A model generated the notes under the pieces. That model did no database searches, was not told the origin of the DNA, and saw nothing but the letters and a program-made list of their open reading frames with translations. From Kaistia soli DSM 19436 (GTDB taxonomy: Bacteria > Pseudomonadota > Alphaproteobacteria > Rhizobiales > Kaistiaceae): a stretch of DNA of 64,000 nucleotides. A program made the translations under genes and the position numbers. The stretch is from contig NZ_FQUP01000001.1 in NCBI RefSeq assembly GCF_900129325.1, positions 434,001-498,000 of the forward strand, read 5' to 3'. Numbering within the stretch: position 1 is the first letter of the stretch; the number at the start of each line of letters is the position of its first letter. Positions 24,891 through 34,604 of the stretch are shown piece by piece.

Positions 24891-25850
24891 GTGTCACACG
24901 AGCCGCTCACGCAAGAGCTTCCGCCGCATATGCGACCCGAGAAGTCGTTTCAGGGTCTTATCCTGGCGCTGCAGCGCTTCTGGGCCGACAAGGGCTGCGT
25001 GATCCTGCAGCCCTATGACATGGAAGTCGGCGCCGGCACATTCCATCCGGCAACGACGCTGCGCGCGCTCGGCCCGAAGCCCTGGCGCGCCGCCTATGTG
25101 CAGCCCTCGCGCCGGCCGAAGGATGGGCGTTATGGCGAGAATCCCAACCGCTTCCAGCATTACTATCAGTTCCAGGTCATCCTGAAGCCGAACCCGCCGA
25201 ACCTTCAGGAGCTCTATCTCGAATCGCTGGCCGCGATCGGGATCGACACGCGGCTGCACGACATCCGCTTTGTCGAGGACGACTGGGAAAGCCCGACGCT
25301 CGGCGCCTCCGGGCTCGGCTGGGAGTGCTGGTGCGACGGGATGGAAGTCTCGCAGTTCACTTACTTTCAGTATGTCGCCGGCATCGAGTGCTTCCCGGTC
25401 TCGGGCGAACTGACCTATGGCCTTGAACGTCTCGCGATGTATCTGCAGGGCGTCGACAATGGCTATGAGCTCAACTTCAACGGCCGCGAGGGCGCCGAGA
25501 AGGTGACCTATGGCGATGTGTTCAAGCAGGCCGAGGAAGAATATTCGCGGCACAATTTCGAACACGCCGACACGGTCATGCTGAAGCGGCATTTCGAGGA
25601 CGCCGAGCGCGAATGCCGGATGCTGCTCGAAGCCGGCACGCCCGACCCGAAGTCCAACGACCAGCGCCACAAGATGGTGCTGCCGGCCTATGACCAGTGC
25701 ATCAAGGCGAGCCACCGCTTCAACCTGCTCGACGCGCGCGGCGTGATCTCGGTGCCCGAACGCCAGAGCTATATTCTGCGCGTGCGCGAGCTGGCCAAGG
25801 CCTGCGGCGCGGCATGGCTGGAGACCGAGGCCGGCGGCAAGGCGGCTTGA
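24891..25850 (+). CDS. glyQ: Glycine--tRNA ligase alpha subunit
   Basis: A 319-residue catalytic subunit of the bacterial alpha2beta2 glycyl-tRNA synthetase. The opening ([20 protein letters not shown], then [15 protein letters not shown]) is diagnostic. [20 protein letters not shown] is the class II motif 2 region, and [15 protein letters not shown] is the motif 3 region. The GTG start at 24891 has GAAGG about 7 bases upstream; the internal ATG at 24930 (MRPEKSF) is the alternative, since many homologues begin there. It is followed 73 bases later by glyS in the same operon. Confidence 0.97.
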   Translation: MSHEPLTQELPPHMRPEKSFQGLILALQRFWADKGCVILQPYDMEVGAGTFHPATTLRALGPKPWRAAYVQPSRRPKDGRYGENPNRFQHYYQFQVILKPNPPNLQELYLESLAAIGIDTRLHDIRFVEDDWESPTLGASGLGWECWCDGMEVSQFTYFQYVAGIECFPVSGELTYGLERLAMYLQGVDNGYELNFNGREGAEKVTYGDVFKQAEEEYSRHNFEHADTVMLKRHFEDAERECRMLLEAGTPDPKSNDQRHKMVLPAYDQCIKASHRFNLLDARGVISVPERQSYILRVRELAKACGAAWLETEAGGKAA

Positions 25851-25923
25851 GCTGCCTCCATCTCCATCAAGACTTCCTTTTTCCGTCCCCTCCACCCGAT
25901 CCGAGGGGCTAGAGTCCGAACCG

Positions 25924-28020
25924 ATGCCCGAACTCCTGCTTGAGCTTTTCTCCGAGGAAATCCCCGCGCGCATGCAGCGGAAGGCGGCGGACGACCTCTT
26001 GAGGCTGGTGACAGATGCACTGGTTGCGGCCGGGCTGCATTACGAGGGCGCCAAGGCGTTTTCGACGCCGCGCCGCCTTGCGCTGACCGTGACCGGCATT
26101 CCCGCCCATTCAGCGCCGACGCGCGAGGAACGCAAGGGTCCAAAGGTCGGCGCGCCCGAGCAGGCGGTGCAGGGCTTCCTGCGCTCGGCCGGGCTCGCCT
26201 CGCTCGACGAGGCGAAGATCCAGTCCGATCCCAAGAAGGGCGATTTCTACGTCGCGGTGATCGAGAAGCACGGCCGGCACACGACCGATATCCTCGCCGA
26301 GGCGATCCCCGCGATTATCCGGTCGTTCCCCTGGCCGAAATCAATGCATTGGGGCTCCGGCCGCCTTCATTGGGTGCGGCCGCTGCAATCGATCCTCTGC
26401 ACTTTCGGGCCCGAGACCGAGGACCCGGAGATCGTGCGCTTCGAGGTCGACGGCATCGCCTCATCCAACGAGACGCGCGGCCATCGCTTCCTGGCGCCCG
26501 ATGTCTTCACCGTCCGCCGCTTCGAGGATTATGCCGAGAAGCTCGAAAAGGCGAAGGTCGTGCTCGATCCGGAGCGGCGCAAGGACATCATCCTGCATGA
26601 TGCCCGCGACCGCGCGCTGGCGCTCGGCCTCGAACTGGTCGAGGACGAAGGCCTGCTGGACGAAGTCGCGGGCCTCGTCGAATGGCCTGTGGTCCTGACC
26701 GGCACTTTCGAGGAGAATTTCCTCGAGATCCCGCCGGAGGTGATCCGCGCCACGATCCGCGCCAACCAGAAGTGCTTCGTGCTGCGCAAGCCCGGCACGA
26801 CCGATCTCGCCAACCGCTTCGTGCTGGTCTCCAATATCGAGGCGCGCGACGGCGGCGTGGCGATCGCCGCCGGCAATGGCCGCGTCATCCGCGCCCGGCT
26901 CTCGGACGCCAAGTTCTTCTACGACACCGACCGGAAGGAAACGCTCGAAAGCCGGCTGCCGAAATTCGAGCAGATCGTCTTCCATGAGAAGCTCGGCACA
27001 CAGGCCGAGCGCATCGAGCGCATCGCTTCGCTTGCCGCGGCCATCGCGCCGCTGGTTGGCGCCGATGTGGCGGAGGCGCAGGAGGCCGCACGGCTCGCTA
27101 AGCTCGACCTCGTCACCGAGATGGTCGGCGAGTTCCCCGAGTTGCAGGGCCTGATGGGCCGCTATTACGCGGCGGCCGAGGGCAAGGCACCCGCCGTCGC
27201 CGCCGCGATCGAAGAACACTACAAGCCACAGGGCCCAGGCGACCGCGTGCCGACCATCCCGGTCTCGATTGCCGTCGCGCTCGCCGACAAGCTCGATACG
27301 CTGACGGGCTTCTGGACGATCGACGAGAAGCCGACGGGCAGCAAGGACCCCTTCGCGCTCCGCCGCGCCGCGCTCGGCGTGATCCGGATCGTGCTGGAGA
27401 ACGGGCCGCGGCTGCGGCTCAAGGCGCTCAGCAGCCGTCATGCGACGATGCTCGGTCGCAACGACAGCGTTTCGAACGCCATCGCAGACGAGCTCATCGC
27501 GTTCTTCCACGATCGCCTGAAGGTTCAGCTCCGCGACAGCGGCGCGCGGCATGATCTTGTCGACGCGGTGCTCGCGGCGGGGAGTGAAGGCGCCGCGCAG
27601 GACGATCTTCTCGACATCGTGCGTCGCGTCGAGGCGCTCGGCGCGTTCCTTGCTACCGATGACGGCAAAAATCTGCTCGCCGGCACGCGCCGCGCCGCAA
27701 ACATCCTGAAGGCCGAGGAAAAGGGCGGCGAGCGCTTTGACGGCGCGGTCGATTCGGCGCTGCTCGTCGAGCCAGAGGAACAGGCTCTCGCCGCGGCGAT
27801 CAGCGACGCTCTCCCGGCTGCCGAGGCGGCTGTCGCCAACGAGAACTATGCCGGCGCGATGGCTGCGCTGGCCGGGCTCAGGGCGCCAGTCGACGCGTTT
27901 TTCGAGAAGGTGCTGGTCAATGCCGATGACGCGGCCGTGCGAGTGAATCGGCTACGGCTACTCGCGGCTATCCGTTCGGCGACGCGCGCCGTGGCGGACT
28001 TCTCGAAGATCGGCGGCTGA
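25924..28020 (+). CDS. glyS: Glycine--tRNA ligase beta subunit
   Basis: A 698-residue beta subunit, normal length for the family, needed for tRNA binding. The N-terminus [18 protein letters not shown] is diagnostic. The middle has [20 protein letters not shown] and the HD-like region [20 protein letters not shown] followed by [13 protein letters not shown] and [20 protein letters not shown]. The C-terminal anticodon-binding DALR-type helices include [15 protein letters not shown]. It is co-transcribed with glyQ. Confidence 0.97.
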   Translation: MPELLLELFSEEIPARMQRKAADDLLRLVTDALVAAGLHYEGAKAFSTPRRLALTVTGIPAHSAPTREERKGPKVGAPEQAVQGFLRSAGLASLDEAKIQSDPKKGDFYVAVIEKHGRHTTDILAEAIPAIIRSFPWPKSMHWGSGRLHWVRPLQSILCTFGPETEDPEIVRFEVDGIASSNETRGHRFLAPDVFTVRRFEDYAEKLEKAKVVLDPERRKDIILHDARDRALALGLELVEDEGLLDEVAGLVEWPVVLTGTFEENFLEIPPEVIRATIRANQKCFVLRKPGTTDLANRFVLVSNIEARDGGVAIAAGNGRVIRARLSDAKFFYDTDRKETLESRLPKFEQIVFHEKLGTQAERIERIASLAAAIAPLVGADVAEAQEAARLAKLDLVTEMVGEFPELQGLMGRYYAAAEGKAPAVAAAIEEHYKPQGPGDRVPTIPVSIAVALADKLDTLTGFWTIDEKPTGSKDPFALRRAALGVIRIVLENGPRLRLKALSSRHATMLGRNDSVSNAIADELIAFFHDRLKVQLRDSGARHDLVDAVLAAGSEGAAQDDLLDIVRRVEALGAFLATDDGKNLLAGTRRAANILKAEEKGGERFDGAVDSALLVEPEEQALAAAISDALPAAEAAVANENYAGAMAALAGLRAPVDAFFEKVLVNADDAAVRVNRLRLLAAIRSATRAVADFSKIGG

Positions 28021-28045
28021 GGCCGCCGGTCTGGAAACGGCTTGA

Positions 28046-28237
28046 TCAGTAGTCGCGATTCAAAGGCCGATAGATGCCCGTGACCGGATCCTGCACGAGC
28101 GTCGCCAGCGGCCGGTTGGCCATCGAGCGCTCAGCTTCGCGGATGCGAATGGCAACGGCAGCCTTCTGGCGGGCCAGGGCACGCACAGCGATGATGCCGA
28201 GGGCTCCAACAAGAGCAACAAAAACGACTTGCGGCAT
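28046..28237 (-). CDS. Small membrane-associated conserved protein
   Basis: A 63-residue protein with one N-terminal hydrophobic segment (VVFVALVGALGIIAVRAL, residues 4-21), a basic helix (RQKAAVAIRIREAERSM), and a C-terminal tail VQDPVTGIYRPLNRDY. The tail looks conserved, as in short rhizobial proteins next to glyS. ATG 28237 is preferred to the longer frame because AGGAAAGG stands just upstream. It converges on glyS with 25 bases between stops. Function unknown; a single-span inner-membrane protein is likely. Confidence 0.68.
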   Translation of the reverse strand: MPQVVFVALVGALGIIAVRALARQKAAVAIRIREAERSMANRPLATLVQDPVTGIYRPLNRDY

Positions 28238-28349
28238 CTGACCTTTCCTCACATATGGCCGGGCGAAAGCCTGGCGCCCTCAAGCGCTATGCGGCCTCGC
28301 GAAAACGAAGCATGACTCTTTCCGCAGCGCACTGCAACGTCCGCCTCAA

Positions 28350-29228
28350 TCAGAGGCCGTAACGGCTCCAGAGCGCACGCGATTCAACCGCCGAGATCGC
28401 GTGGTCGACAGCCTCGGCGAGGATTGCGCCGGAAGCAGGGCCGGCCGCGCCAATACCGCCGCGATCGCCGCCAAACCGGGCCATTAGGCCACGCTTCGGT
28501 TCGATGAGGGCAAGGCGCAGTGTGTCTCCGAAGCGCTCGCGCAGATGTGACCGGAGATCGCCGAGCCCGTCGACAAGACCGAGCTCGACGGCCCGCGCTC
28601 CAGACCAGAACGCGCCGGTGAACATCGTCGGGTCATCGGAGAGGCGCGCGCCACGGCGGCTGCGCACGAGCTCGATGAACATGTCATGCACATCGCGCTG
28701 CAGCGACTTCAGGTGCTGCACGTCGCTTTCGCGCTCCGGCTGGAACGGATCGAGCATCGACTTGTTCTCGCCCGCCGTGTGCACGCGCCGCTCGATGCCG
28801 AGCTTTTCGATGAGGCCGGTGAAGCCGAAGCCAGCCGAGACGACGCCGATCGAGCCAACGATTGAGGAGGCATCGACGATGATCCGGTCGCCGGCGAGCG
28901 CGATCAGATAGCCGCCCGAGGCCGCAACATCCTCGACCGCGACGACGACTTCCTTCTTGTGCTCCTCGGCCAGCGCGCGGATGCGCTTGAAGACGAGATG
29001 AGACTGGACCGGCGAGCCGCCGGGCGAATTGATCGATATCGCCACCACGGGCGCGTCCTTCATCGCGAAGGCCCGCTTCAGCTGCGGCGCGACGGCGGAG
29101 AGCGTGATGCCCTGCCGGAACGCCGAAACCTGGCCGATGACGCCCGAGAGCCGCACCACGGGAACGACGGTCTCCTCCTTGCGGAAGCGAGCCGGCAGCA
29201 GCCGCCGGGCGGAAGCGAGGAAGGACAT
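28350..29228 (-). CDS. S49-family (SppA/SohB-like) peptidase
   Basis: A 292-residue S49 serine peptidase, the short SppA/SohB form. The catalytic Ser lies in VEDVAASGGYLIALAGD (near 119) and the general-base Lys in HTAGENKSMLDPFQPE (near 168-170), giving the Ser/Lys dyad. NSPGGSPVQS and SIVGSIGVVSAGFG are also family motifs. A clear membrane segment is not seen at the N-terminus, so it may be cytoplasmic or peripheral. The start is uncertain: ATG 29228 is given, but a TTG at 29234 has better spacing from the upstream TGAGG. TrmN6-like and DUF2007 genes lie upstream on the same strand. Confidence 0.87.
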   Translation of the reverse strand: MSFLASARRLLPARFRKEETVVPVVRLSGVIGQVSAFRQGITLSAVAPQLKRAFAMKDAPVVAISINSPGGSPVQSHLVFKRIRALAEEHKKEVVVAVEDVAASGGYLIALAGDRIIVDASSIVGSIGVVSAGFGFTGLIEKLGIERRVHTAGENKSMLDPFQPERESDVQHLKSLQRDVHDMFIELVRSRRGARLSDDPTMFTGAFWSGARAVELGLVDGLGDLRSHLRERFGDTLRLALIEPKRGLMARFGGDRGGIGAAGPASGAILAEAVDHAISAVESRALWSRYGL

Positions 29229-29261
29229 CGACAATCAGAACCTCATTTGATCGGGATGCGC

Positions 29262-30062
29262 CTACGGGCGAAACGCCAGCGCACGCCATGACATATGGAC
29301 ATCGGCAAGCGAAGCGCCATCCCCCAGGATCGCGTGCGCGGCGTCTGAAAAGGCAGAACCGGCATCGGCGTGAAGGACCAGCCCCGGCAGCACGACCAGC
29401 GGCGCGCGGCTTCCCTTCGTTCCCCGGGCGAGGACGCGAAGCGCCGCCTCATCGCGACGCGGGTGGATGGGCAGGATCGCGACACCGCCGAAGCGATCAG
29501 CCGTACCGTCGAGAAGATCGGGCAGGCGCGCCGCCGGCAGGATGACTGCCAGCGTGCCGCGCGGCTTCACGAGTGCGCTCGCCGCTCGGAACCAGGCGTC
29601 GAGCCCGCCGCCTGCGAGGACATGGGCGCGGGCGCGCTCGGCCTTCGGCGAGGCGCGCACGCTGCCTTCGTCATGAAAGGGCGGGTTCATCAGCGCGTGA
29701 TCGAACGTCTCCGGCGCAAGACCGGCCTCGTTGCGCGCGGCGGGATCGAGCAGGTCGACCGCGAGCGGCCTGAGGCGCGCGCCAAAAGCGGCGTTGACCG
29801 CAAGGCCCGCCGCCTCGCCTGCGTAAGCGACCAGATCGCTCTCCCGCTCCGCCAGCGTGACGCTGCACGCCGCGGCTCGGGCCGCGAGCACCATGCCGGC
29901 GACACCGGCGCCAGCGCCCAGATCAATCGCTTGACCGGCCGTCTCAGCACCGAACGCGCTGGCGAGCAGCACCGCGTCAAGTCCGGAGCGATGATGGCCT
30001 GCGGATGGCTGCAGCGCGGTCACACGCCCGCCGAGAAAGGCGTCGCGCGTCGCGGCCGACAT
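29262..30062 (-). CDS. TrmN6-like methyltransferase
   Basis: A 266-residue class I SAM-dependent methyltransferase resembling TrmN6 (YfiC), which methylates A37 of tRNA1(Val). The N-terminal FLGGRVTALQPSAGHHRSGLDAVLLA is typical of the group. The SAM loop is DLGAGAGVAGMVLAA near 47-61, and the catalytic N-P-P-F motif is in ALMNPPFHDEGS near 121-132. The start ATG overlaps the stop of the DUF2007 gene (ATGA), indicating translational coupling. tRNA target not proven. Confidence 0.85.
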   Translation of the reverse strand: MSAATRDAFLGGRVTALQPSAGHHRSGLDAVLLASAFGAETAGQAIDLGAGAGVAGMVLAARAAACSVTLAERESDLVAYAGEAAGLAVNAAFGARLRPLAVDLLDPAARNEAGLAPETFDHALMNPPFHDEGSVRASPKAERARAHVLAGGGLDAWFRAASALVKPRGTLAVILPAARLPDLLDGTADRFGGVAILPIHPRRDEAALRVLARGTKGSRAPLVVLPGLVLHADAGSAFSDAAHAILGDGASLADVHMSWRALAFRP

Positions 30063-30295
30063 CAGTCCCGGCCCTTCGGCCTCAGCTCATCGGCGATTCC
30101 CGCCTCGGTCAGGAGCCGCCGGGCCGCGTCGACATCCTCGCTCGCGACGAGAATGCGTCGCGGCAGCACGCCGAGCGATCCTTCGATGACGCTCATGTTC
30201 TGGTCGGCAAGGATGTGCTCTATGCCGGCTTCCTTGAGCAGGGCGTCGACAAAGGAAATGAGGACCATGTCATTGGTTCTGATGAGTTCGTCCAT
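30062..30295 (-). CDS. DUF2007 domain protein
   Basis: A 77-residue protein matching DUF2007, a small ferredoxin-like module described as a putative signal-transducing domain. The pattern is LIRTNDMVLISFVDALLKEAG, then I.HILAD and PRRILVASEDVDAARRLLTEAG. It lacks zinc-binding cysteines. It is translationally coupled to the TrmN6-like gene (4-base overlap). The function is unknown; this gene pair is conserved in rhizobia to my knowledge. Confidence 0.83.
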   Translation of the reverse strand: MDELIRTNDMVLISFVDALLKEAGIEHILADQNMSVIEGSLGVLPRRILVASEDVDAARRLLTEAGIADELRPKGRD

Positions 30296-30485
30296 GGTTC
30301 CCCGGCGGCGCGAAAGGCGCGACGCAGCCTAGGCATTGGCGCCGCGAACAGCAACAGGCGGAGGGCCGATCCGCAAGCGCTTGCGAGCGCCGGCGCGGTT
30401 GCAACCACACTGAGCCATCCTGTCACTTGTTCCGGGGGCCATGCACCCCTATTGTCCCGTCAAAATGCAATCCGGGAGCGCGCCC

Positions 30486-31505
30486 GTGGGTTTGGTCATT
30501 CCGCTCGAGGACAGCAAGAGGAGAGCCTCGGCGAGTCTCGAACCTCTTCTTGACCTCGTTGCTGCCGACATGCAGCGAGTCAACGAGCTGATCCTTTCAA
30601 AGGCCGGCTCCAATGTTTCGATGATTCCCGAGGTCGCCAATCACCTGATTTCTTCGGGTGGCAAGCGGCTGCGGCCCATGCTGACGCTGGCGGCGGCCCG
30701 CATGTTCAACTATCGCGGCGAGGGCCATATCAAGCTCGCGGCAAGCGTCGAGTTCCTGCATACGGCGACGCTCCTCCATGACGATGTCGTGGACGAAAGC
30801 GAAATGCGTCGCGGCAAGCTCGCCGCTCGAATGCTCTGGGGCAACCAGGCCAGCGTCCTTGTCGGCGACTATCTGCTCGGCCAAGCGTTCCGGATGATGG
30901 TCGAGGTCGGCTCGATCGAGGCGCTCGATGTCTTGTCGACCGCCGCGGCCGTCATCGCCGAGGGCGAGGTGATGCAGCTTTCGGTCGCCAAGAACATGTC
31001 GACCACCGAGGACGAATATCTGGCGGTCATCCGCGCCAAGACCGCTGCGCTGTTCTCGGCCGCATCGGAAGTCGGCCCGATCATTGCCGGCGGCGACCGC
31101 GCCATGCGGGCGGCCTTCCGCTCCTATGGCACCAATCTCGGCCTCGCCTTCCAGCTCATCGACGATGCGCTCGACTATGGCGGCTCGCAGGCCGATCTCG
31201 GCAAGAAGGTCGGCGACGATTTCCGCGAGGGCAAGATCACGCTCCCCGTCGTCCTCGCTTATCGGCGGGGCTCGGACCAGGAGCGCGATTTCTGGCGCCG
31301 CGTTCTCGAAAAGGCGGAGATCGGTGACGGCGATCTCGAAAAGGCCATCGGCCTCATCCGTTCGCATCGCGCCATCGAGGATACGGTTGAGCGGGCTCGC
31401 CACTACGGTTCCGTTGCGCGCGATGCGCTGGCCCCCTTCCCCGACAGCCCGCATCGCAACGCCCTGATCGAGGTTGTCGACTTCTGCATCGAGCGGGCCC
31501 ATTAG
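30486..31505 (+). CDS. Polyprenyl diphosphate synthase (octa/decaprenyl type)
   Basis: A 339-residue trans-isoprenyl diphosphate synthase that builds the ubiquinone side chain. The first Asp-rich motif is LLHDDVVDESEMRRG near 93-107 and the second is FQLIDDALDYGG near 220-231. NHLISSGGKRLRPMLTL near 56-72 is the IPP-binding site. The residues before the first DDxxD are small, consistent with long chains (C40-C50), but chain length cannot be stated firmly. The GTG start at 30486 (VGLVIPLED) matches family N-termini; the preceding frame from 30441 does not. Confidence 0.92.
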   Translation: MGLVIPLEDSKRRASASLEPLLDLVAADMQRVNELILSKAGSNVSMIPEVANHLISSGGKRLRPMLTLAAARMFNYRGEGHIKLAASVEFLHTATLLHDDVVDESEMRRGKLAARMLWGNQASVLVGDYLLGQAFRMMVEVGSIEALDVLSTAAAVIAEGEVMQLSVAKNMSTTEDEYLAVIRAKTAALFSAASEVGPIIAGGDRAMRAAFRSYGTNLGLAFQLIDDALDYGGSQADLGKKVGDDFREGKITLPVVLAYRRGSDQERDFWRRVLEKAEIGDGDLEKAIGLIRSHRAIEDTVERARHYGSVARDALAPFPDSPHRNALIEVVDFCIERAH

Positions 31506-31601
31506 GTCCTGGCCCCCTCGCTTGCTGCACAGCCGCAAAACAGCCATGCTTGTGGCTGAACCTCGGCCGTATCGGTCACGTTTGAACTCACGGTGCTCCG
31601 C

Positions 31602-33557
31602 ATGACGACCTCGCGTGCCCGCCGGCTTCGCCATGCGGCAGCCGGCTTTGCCCTTCTCGCTCTCGCCACGGGTCCGGCGCATGCGGAGAAGACGCTTTCG
31701 GACTATCTACCCGACGATCTCGAAACGACACTTTCCGGCAGTTATCTCGCCGCGCTCAGCGCTACCCGCGCTGCTGACGTCGATGCGGCCACGCTGTTCT
31801 TCGAGGATGCGCTCAGCCAGGATCCTGACAATCCGATGCTGCTCGACCGCACCTTCTCGATGCTGCTGGTCAATGGCCGCATCCAGGAATCGCTGCCGAT
31901 CGCAGAGCGGCTGATTCTCTCGTCTGACAGCAACCGCATGGGGCAGATCGTCCTCGGCATCGAGGCGCTGAAGGCCAAGAATTATCGCGAGAGTTCGACC
32001 CGTCTCGCCAAGGGCGACCGCGGCCCCCTCGCCAATGTGACGGCAAGCCTGCTCGCCGCCTGGGCGGCACAGGGCCAGAACGAGACCGACGCGGCGCTCA
32101 AGATCGTTGATACGATGAATGGTCCGGAGTGGTACGGCACGTTCAAGAACTTCAACATGGCGCTCATCGCCGATGTTGCCGGCCGTCAGGACGAAGCGCT
32201 TGCCTCGATCGAGAAGGCCTACCAGACCGACAGCGCCTCGATGCGCGTCGTCGAGGCCTATGCGCGGCTGAAGGCGCGCGCCGGCAAGAAAGACGAGGCG
32301 CTGAAGGCGCTCGACACCTTCGCCAAGTCGAGCGCGGCGCAGCCGCTGATCCAGAAGCTGGCCGACGAGATCAAGGCCGGCAAGACGCCCGCGCCGCTTA
32401 TCACCACGGTGCAGCAAGGCGCCGCCGAAGTGCTGTACGGCATCGGCGCGGCGCTCAGCACGGAGAAGGGCGGCGACGAGCTCGGCACGGTCTATCTGCA
32501 GCTTGGGCGCTATCTCGATCCGAAATCCGACCTGATCACCATGGCGCTCGGCGATCTTCTCCAGGGGGCGCAGCAGTTCGAGCGCTCGATCGCCGTCTTC
32601 CAGCAGGTGCCGAAGGCTTCGCCGCTGCGCCGCGCGGCGGACATGCAGATCGCCGTCGACCTCGACGCGCTCGGCCGTTCCGACGACGCCATCCGCCAGC
32701 TGAAGCGCCTCGTGGCCGCGAACCCGATGGATTTCGAGGCGCTGACGAGCCTCGGCACCATCTATCGCGGCGGCAAGCGCTTCCAAGAATCGGCCGATAT
32801 GTATTCAAAGGCAATCGCGGCGATTGATCCGTCCGATCCGCGCAACTGGCTGCTCTATTATTATCGCGGCGTCGCCTATGAACAGGCCGGCGACTGGGAC
32901 AAGGCCGAGGCGGATCTGCTGCAATCGCTCAAGCTGTCGCCCAACGAGCCGCAGGTACTGAATTATCTTGGCTATAGCTGGATCGACAAGTCGATCAACC
33001 TCGATCGCGGCATGGCGATGATCAAGAAGGCCGTCGATCTGAAGCCCGACGATGGCTACATCGTCGACAGCCTCGGCTGGGCCTATTATCGCACCGGCCA
33101 CTATGACGAGGCGGTCAGCCAGCTCGAGCGGGCCATCGCGCTCAAATCCGACGATTCGACGATCAACGACCATCTCGGCGACGCCTATTGGAAGGTCGGT
33201 CGCAAGCTCGAGGCGACATTCCAGTGGGCGCACGCCCGCGACATGAACCCGGAGCCTGCCGCCAAGGAACGCATCCTGGCCAAGCTGGCGCATGGTCTCG
33301 ACAAGGTCGAGGAAAGCAAAGTCGCGTCTGCGACCGGCAACACCGTGACCGACGCGACAATGGCCGCCGCGCCTGCACCGACCACCGTGCCGGGCTCGGT
33401 CACGGTTGGCGAGGGCGACAGCCTTTGGAAGATCGCGCTCCGCCTTTATGGCAATGGCGAACTCTACCAGAAGCTGATCGAGGCCAATCGCGGCAAGCTG
33501 CGCAATCCGAACCGGATCGTGCCAGGCACCGTGCTCGAAGTGCCGCCGGCGCCTTGA
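31602..33557 (+). CDS. TPR-repeat protein with C-terminal LysM domain
   Basis: A 651-residue exported protein. Residues 1-28 are a signal peptide (GFALLALATGPAHA-E). Residues about 45-560 are helical TPR-type repeats; clear examples are PRNWLLYYYRGVAYEQAGDW, PNEPQVLNYLGYSWIDKS, DDGYIVDSLGWAYYRTGHYD and DSTINDHLGDAYWKVGRKLE. After a Thr/Ala/Pro linker, residues about 600-648 form a LysM module (VGEGDSLWKIALRLYGNGEL...NRIVPGTVLEVP) that would bind peptidoglycan. TPR proteins of this type are common next to ispE in rhizobia; the LysM tail suggests tethering a periplasmic complex to the wall. Confidence 0.85.
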   Translation: MTTSRARRLRHAAAGFALLALATGPAHAEKTLSDYLPDDLETTLSGSYLAALSATRAADVDAATLFFEDALSQDPDNPMLLDRTFSMLLVNGRIQESLPIAERLILSSDSNRMGQIVLGIEALKAKNYRESSTRLAKGDRGPLANVTASLLAAWAAQGQNETDAALKIVDTMNGPEWYGTFKNFNMALIADVAGRQDEALASIEKAYQTDSASMRVVEAYARLKARAGKKDEALKALDTFAKSSAAQPLIQKLADEIKAGKTPAPLITTVQQGAAEVLYGIGAALSTEKGGDELGTVYLQLGRYLDPKSDLITMALGDLLQGAQQFERSIAVFQQVPKASPLRRAADMQIAVDLDALGRSDDAIRQLKRLVAANPMDFEALTSLGTIYRGGKRFQESADMYSKAIAAIDPSDPRNWLLYYYRGVAYEQAGDWDKAEADLLQSLKLSPNEPQVLNYLGYSWIDKSINLDRGMAMIKKAVDLKPDDGYIVDSLGWAYYRTGHYDEAVSQLERAIALKSDDSTINDHLGDAYWKVGRKLEATFQWAHARDMNPEPAAKERILAKLAHGLDKVEESKVASATGNTVTDATMAAAPAPTTVPGSVTVGEGDSLWKIALRLYGNGELYQKLIEANRGKLRNPNRIVPGTVLEVPPAP

Positions 33558-33640
33558 TGCGCCACTTACGCGCGATGGCGAGGCCGCGTTTCGGCGCGGC
33601 CGCCTTCTGACCGGCCGCCGGATTGGAGGCCGTTGTCGCC

Positions 33641-34582
33641 GTGCACACTGTCGGGGTTCCAACCGTTTCCAATCCGCTCGGCACGGTGTTCGCGCCGGCC
33701 AAGATCAACCTCGCTCTGCACGTCGTCGGCCGTAGGGCCGACGGTTATCACCTGCTCGACACCCTCGTCGTGTTTGCATCGGTCGGCGACACCCTCACGG
33801 CGTTCCCGAGTTCTGACGGGCCTGCGCTCGTGCTAGAAGGGCCGTTTGCAGACGGGCTTTCAGCAGGCGGCGACAATCTGATCGCACGCGCCGACCGGGC
33901 CTTCCGCGCGCGTTGCCCTTCTCTTCCCGCATTCAGCCTGCGGCTTTCGAAGCAGCTCCCCGTTTCGTCCGGCATCGGTGGCGGATCGGCTGACGCCGCG
34001 GCAACGCTGAGGCTTCTTGGCGCTCTCGCCACCAATCCCGGCCACGTCGACCTTGAAGCGCTGGCGATGACGCTCGGCGCCGACGGACCGATGTGCCTCC
34101 GCTCGACGCCGCTTCGCGCGCGCGGCATCGGGGAGCAACTCCAGGCCTGGGACGTCGCGCCGAAGCTCGACCTCATCCTGGTCAATCCTGGAATCGCCGT
34201 CTCGACACCGGCCGTGTTCCGCCGCCTCGCCCAACGCGAGAACCCGCCTTTGCCGGAGCGCCTGCCCCCCATCGCCGACAGCTTGGCACTCGCGGCCTTC
34301 CTTGCCGCCTGGACCCGCAATGATCTTGCGGCGCCCGCCGAAGCCGAGGCCCCGGAGATCGGGGCCGCCGAGAGCGCGCTCGCGGCCGCGGACGGCTGCC
34401 TGCTCGCGCGGATGTCGGGCTCCGGCGCAACGGTTTTCGGGATTTTCACCGACGCGGAAGCCGCGCGGCGCGCGGCATCGGCGATCACGGCGGCGCGGCC
34501 GGATTGGTGGGTCAAGGCAGCGACCACGATTTCACCGGACGAGGCTTCGCCTCGCAGGCAGAATGAAAGTGTGGGAAGATAG
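33641..34582 (+). CDS. ispE: 4-diphosphocytidyl-2-C-methyl-D-erythritol kinase
   Basis: A 313-residue GHMP kinase of the MEP isoprenoid pathway; it phosphorylates CDP-ME. The N-terminal APAKINLALHVVGRRADGYH (residues 17-36) is diagnostic. The ATP loop is PVSSGIGGGSADAAATLRLL near 107-126, and GSGATVFGIF is the third GHMP motif. LGADGPMCL occupies the place of the usual L-G-A-D-V-P. I start at GTG 33641, with GGAGG 11 bases upstream; the TTG at 33623 is an alternative. It is separated from moaB by 22 bases and follows the TPR-LysM gene. Confidence 0.93.
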   Translation: MHTVGVPTVSNPLGTVFAPAKINLALHVVGRRADGYHLLDTLVVFASVGDTLTAFPSSDGPALVLEGPFADGLSAGGDNLIARADRAFRARCPSLPAFSLRLSKQLPVSSGIGGGSADAAATLRLLGALATNPGHVDLEALAMTLGADGPMCLRSTPLRARGIGEQLQAWDVAPKLDLILVNPGIAVSTPAVFRRLAQRENPPLPERLPPIADSLALAAFLAAWTRNDLAAPAEAEAPEIGAAESALAAADGCLLARMSGSGATVFGIFTDAEAARRAASAITAARPDWWVKAATTISPDEASPRRQNESVGR

Positions 34583-34604
34583 CGCTTACATGCGGAGCGA
34601 AACC

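Noticed and set aside
29238-29252. GAAC-N7-GATC, a near LexA box before the S49 peptidase
   Set aside because: One mismatch in the second conserved half, so it was not counted as an SOS box.
31506-31601. Weak 6-bp hairpin (CAGCCA...TGGCTG) after the prenyl synthase
   Set aside because: Too short and without a T tract to call a terminator.
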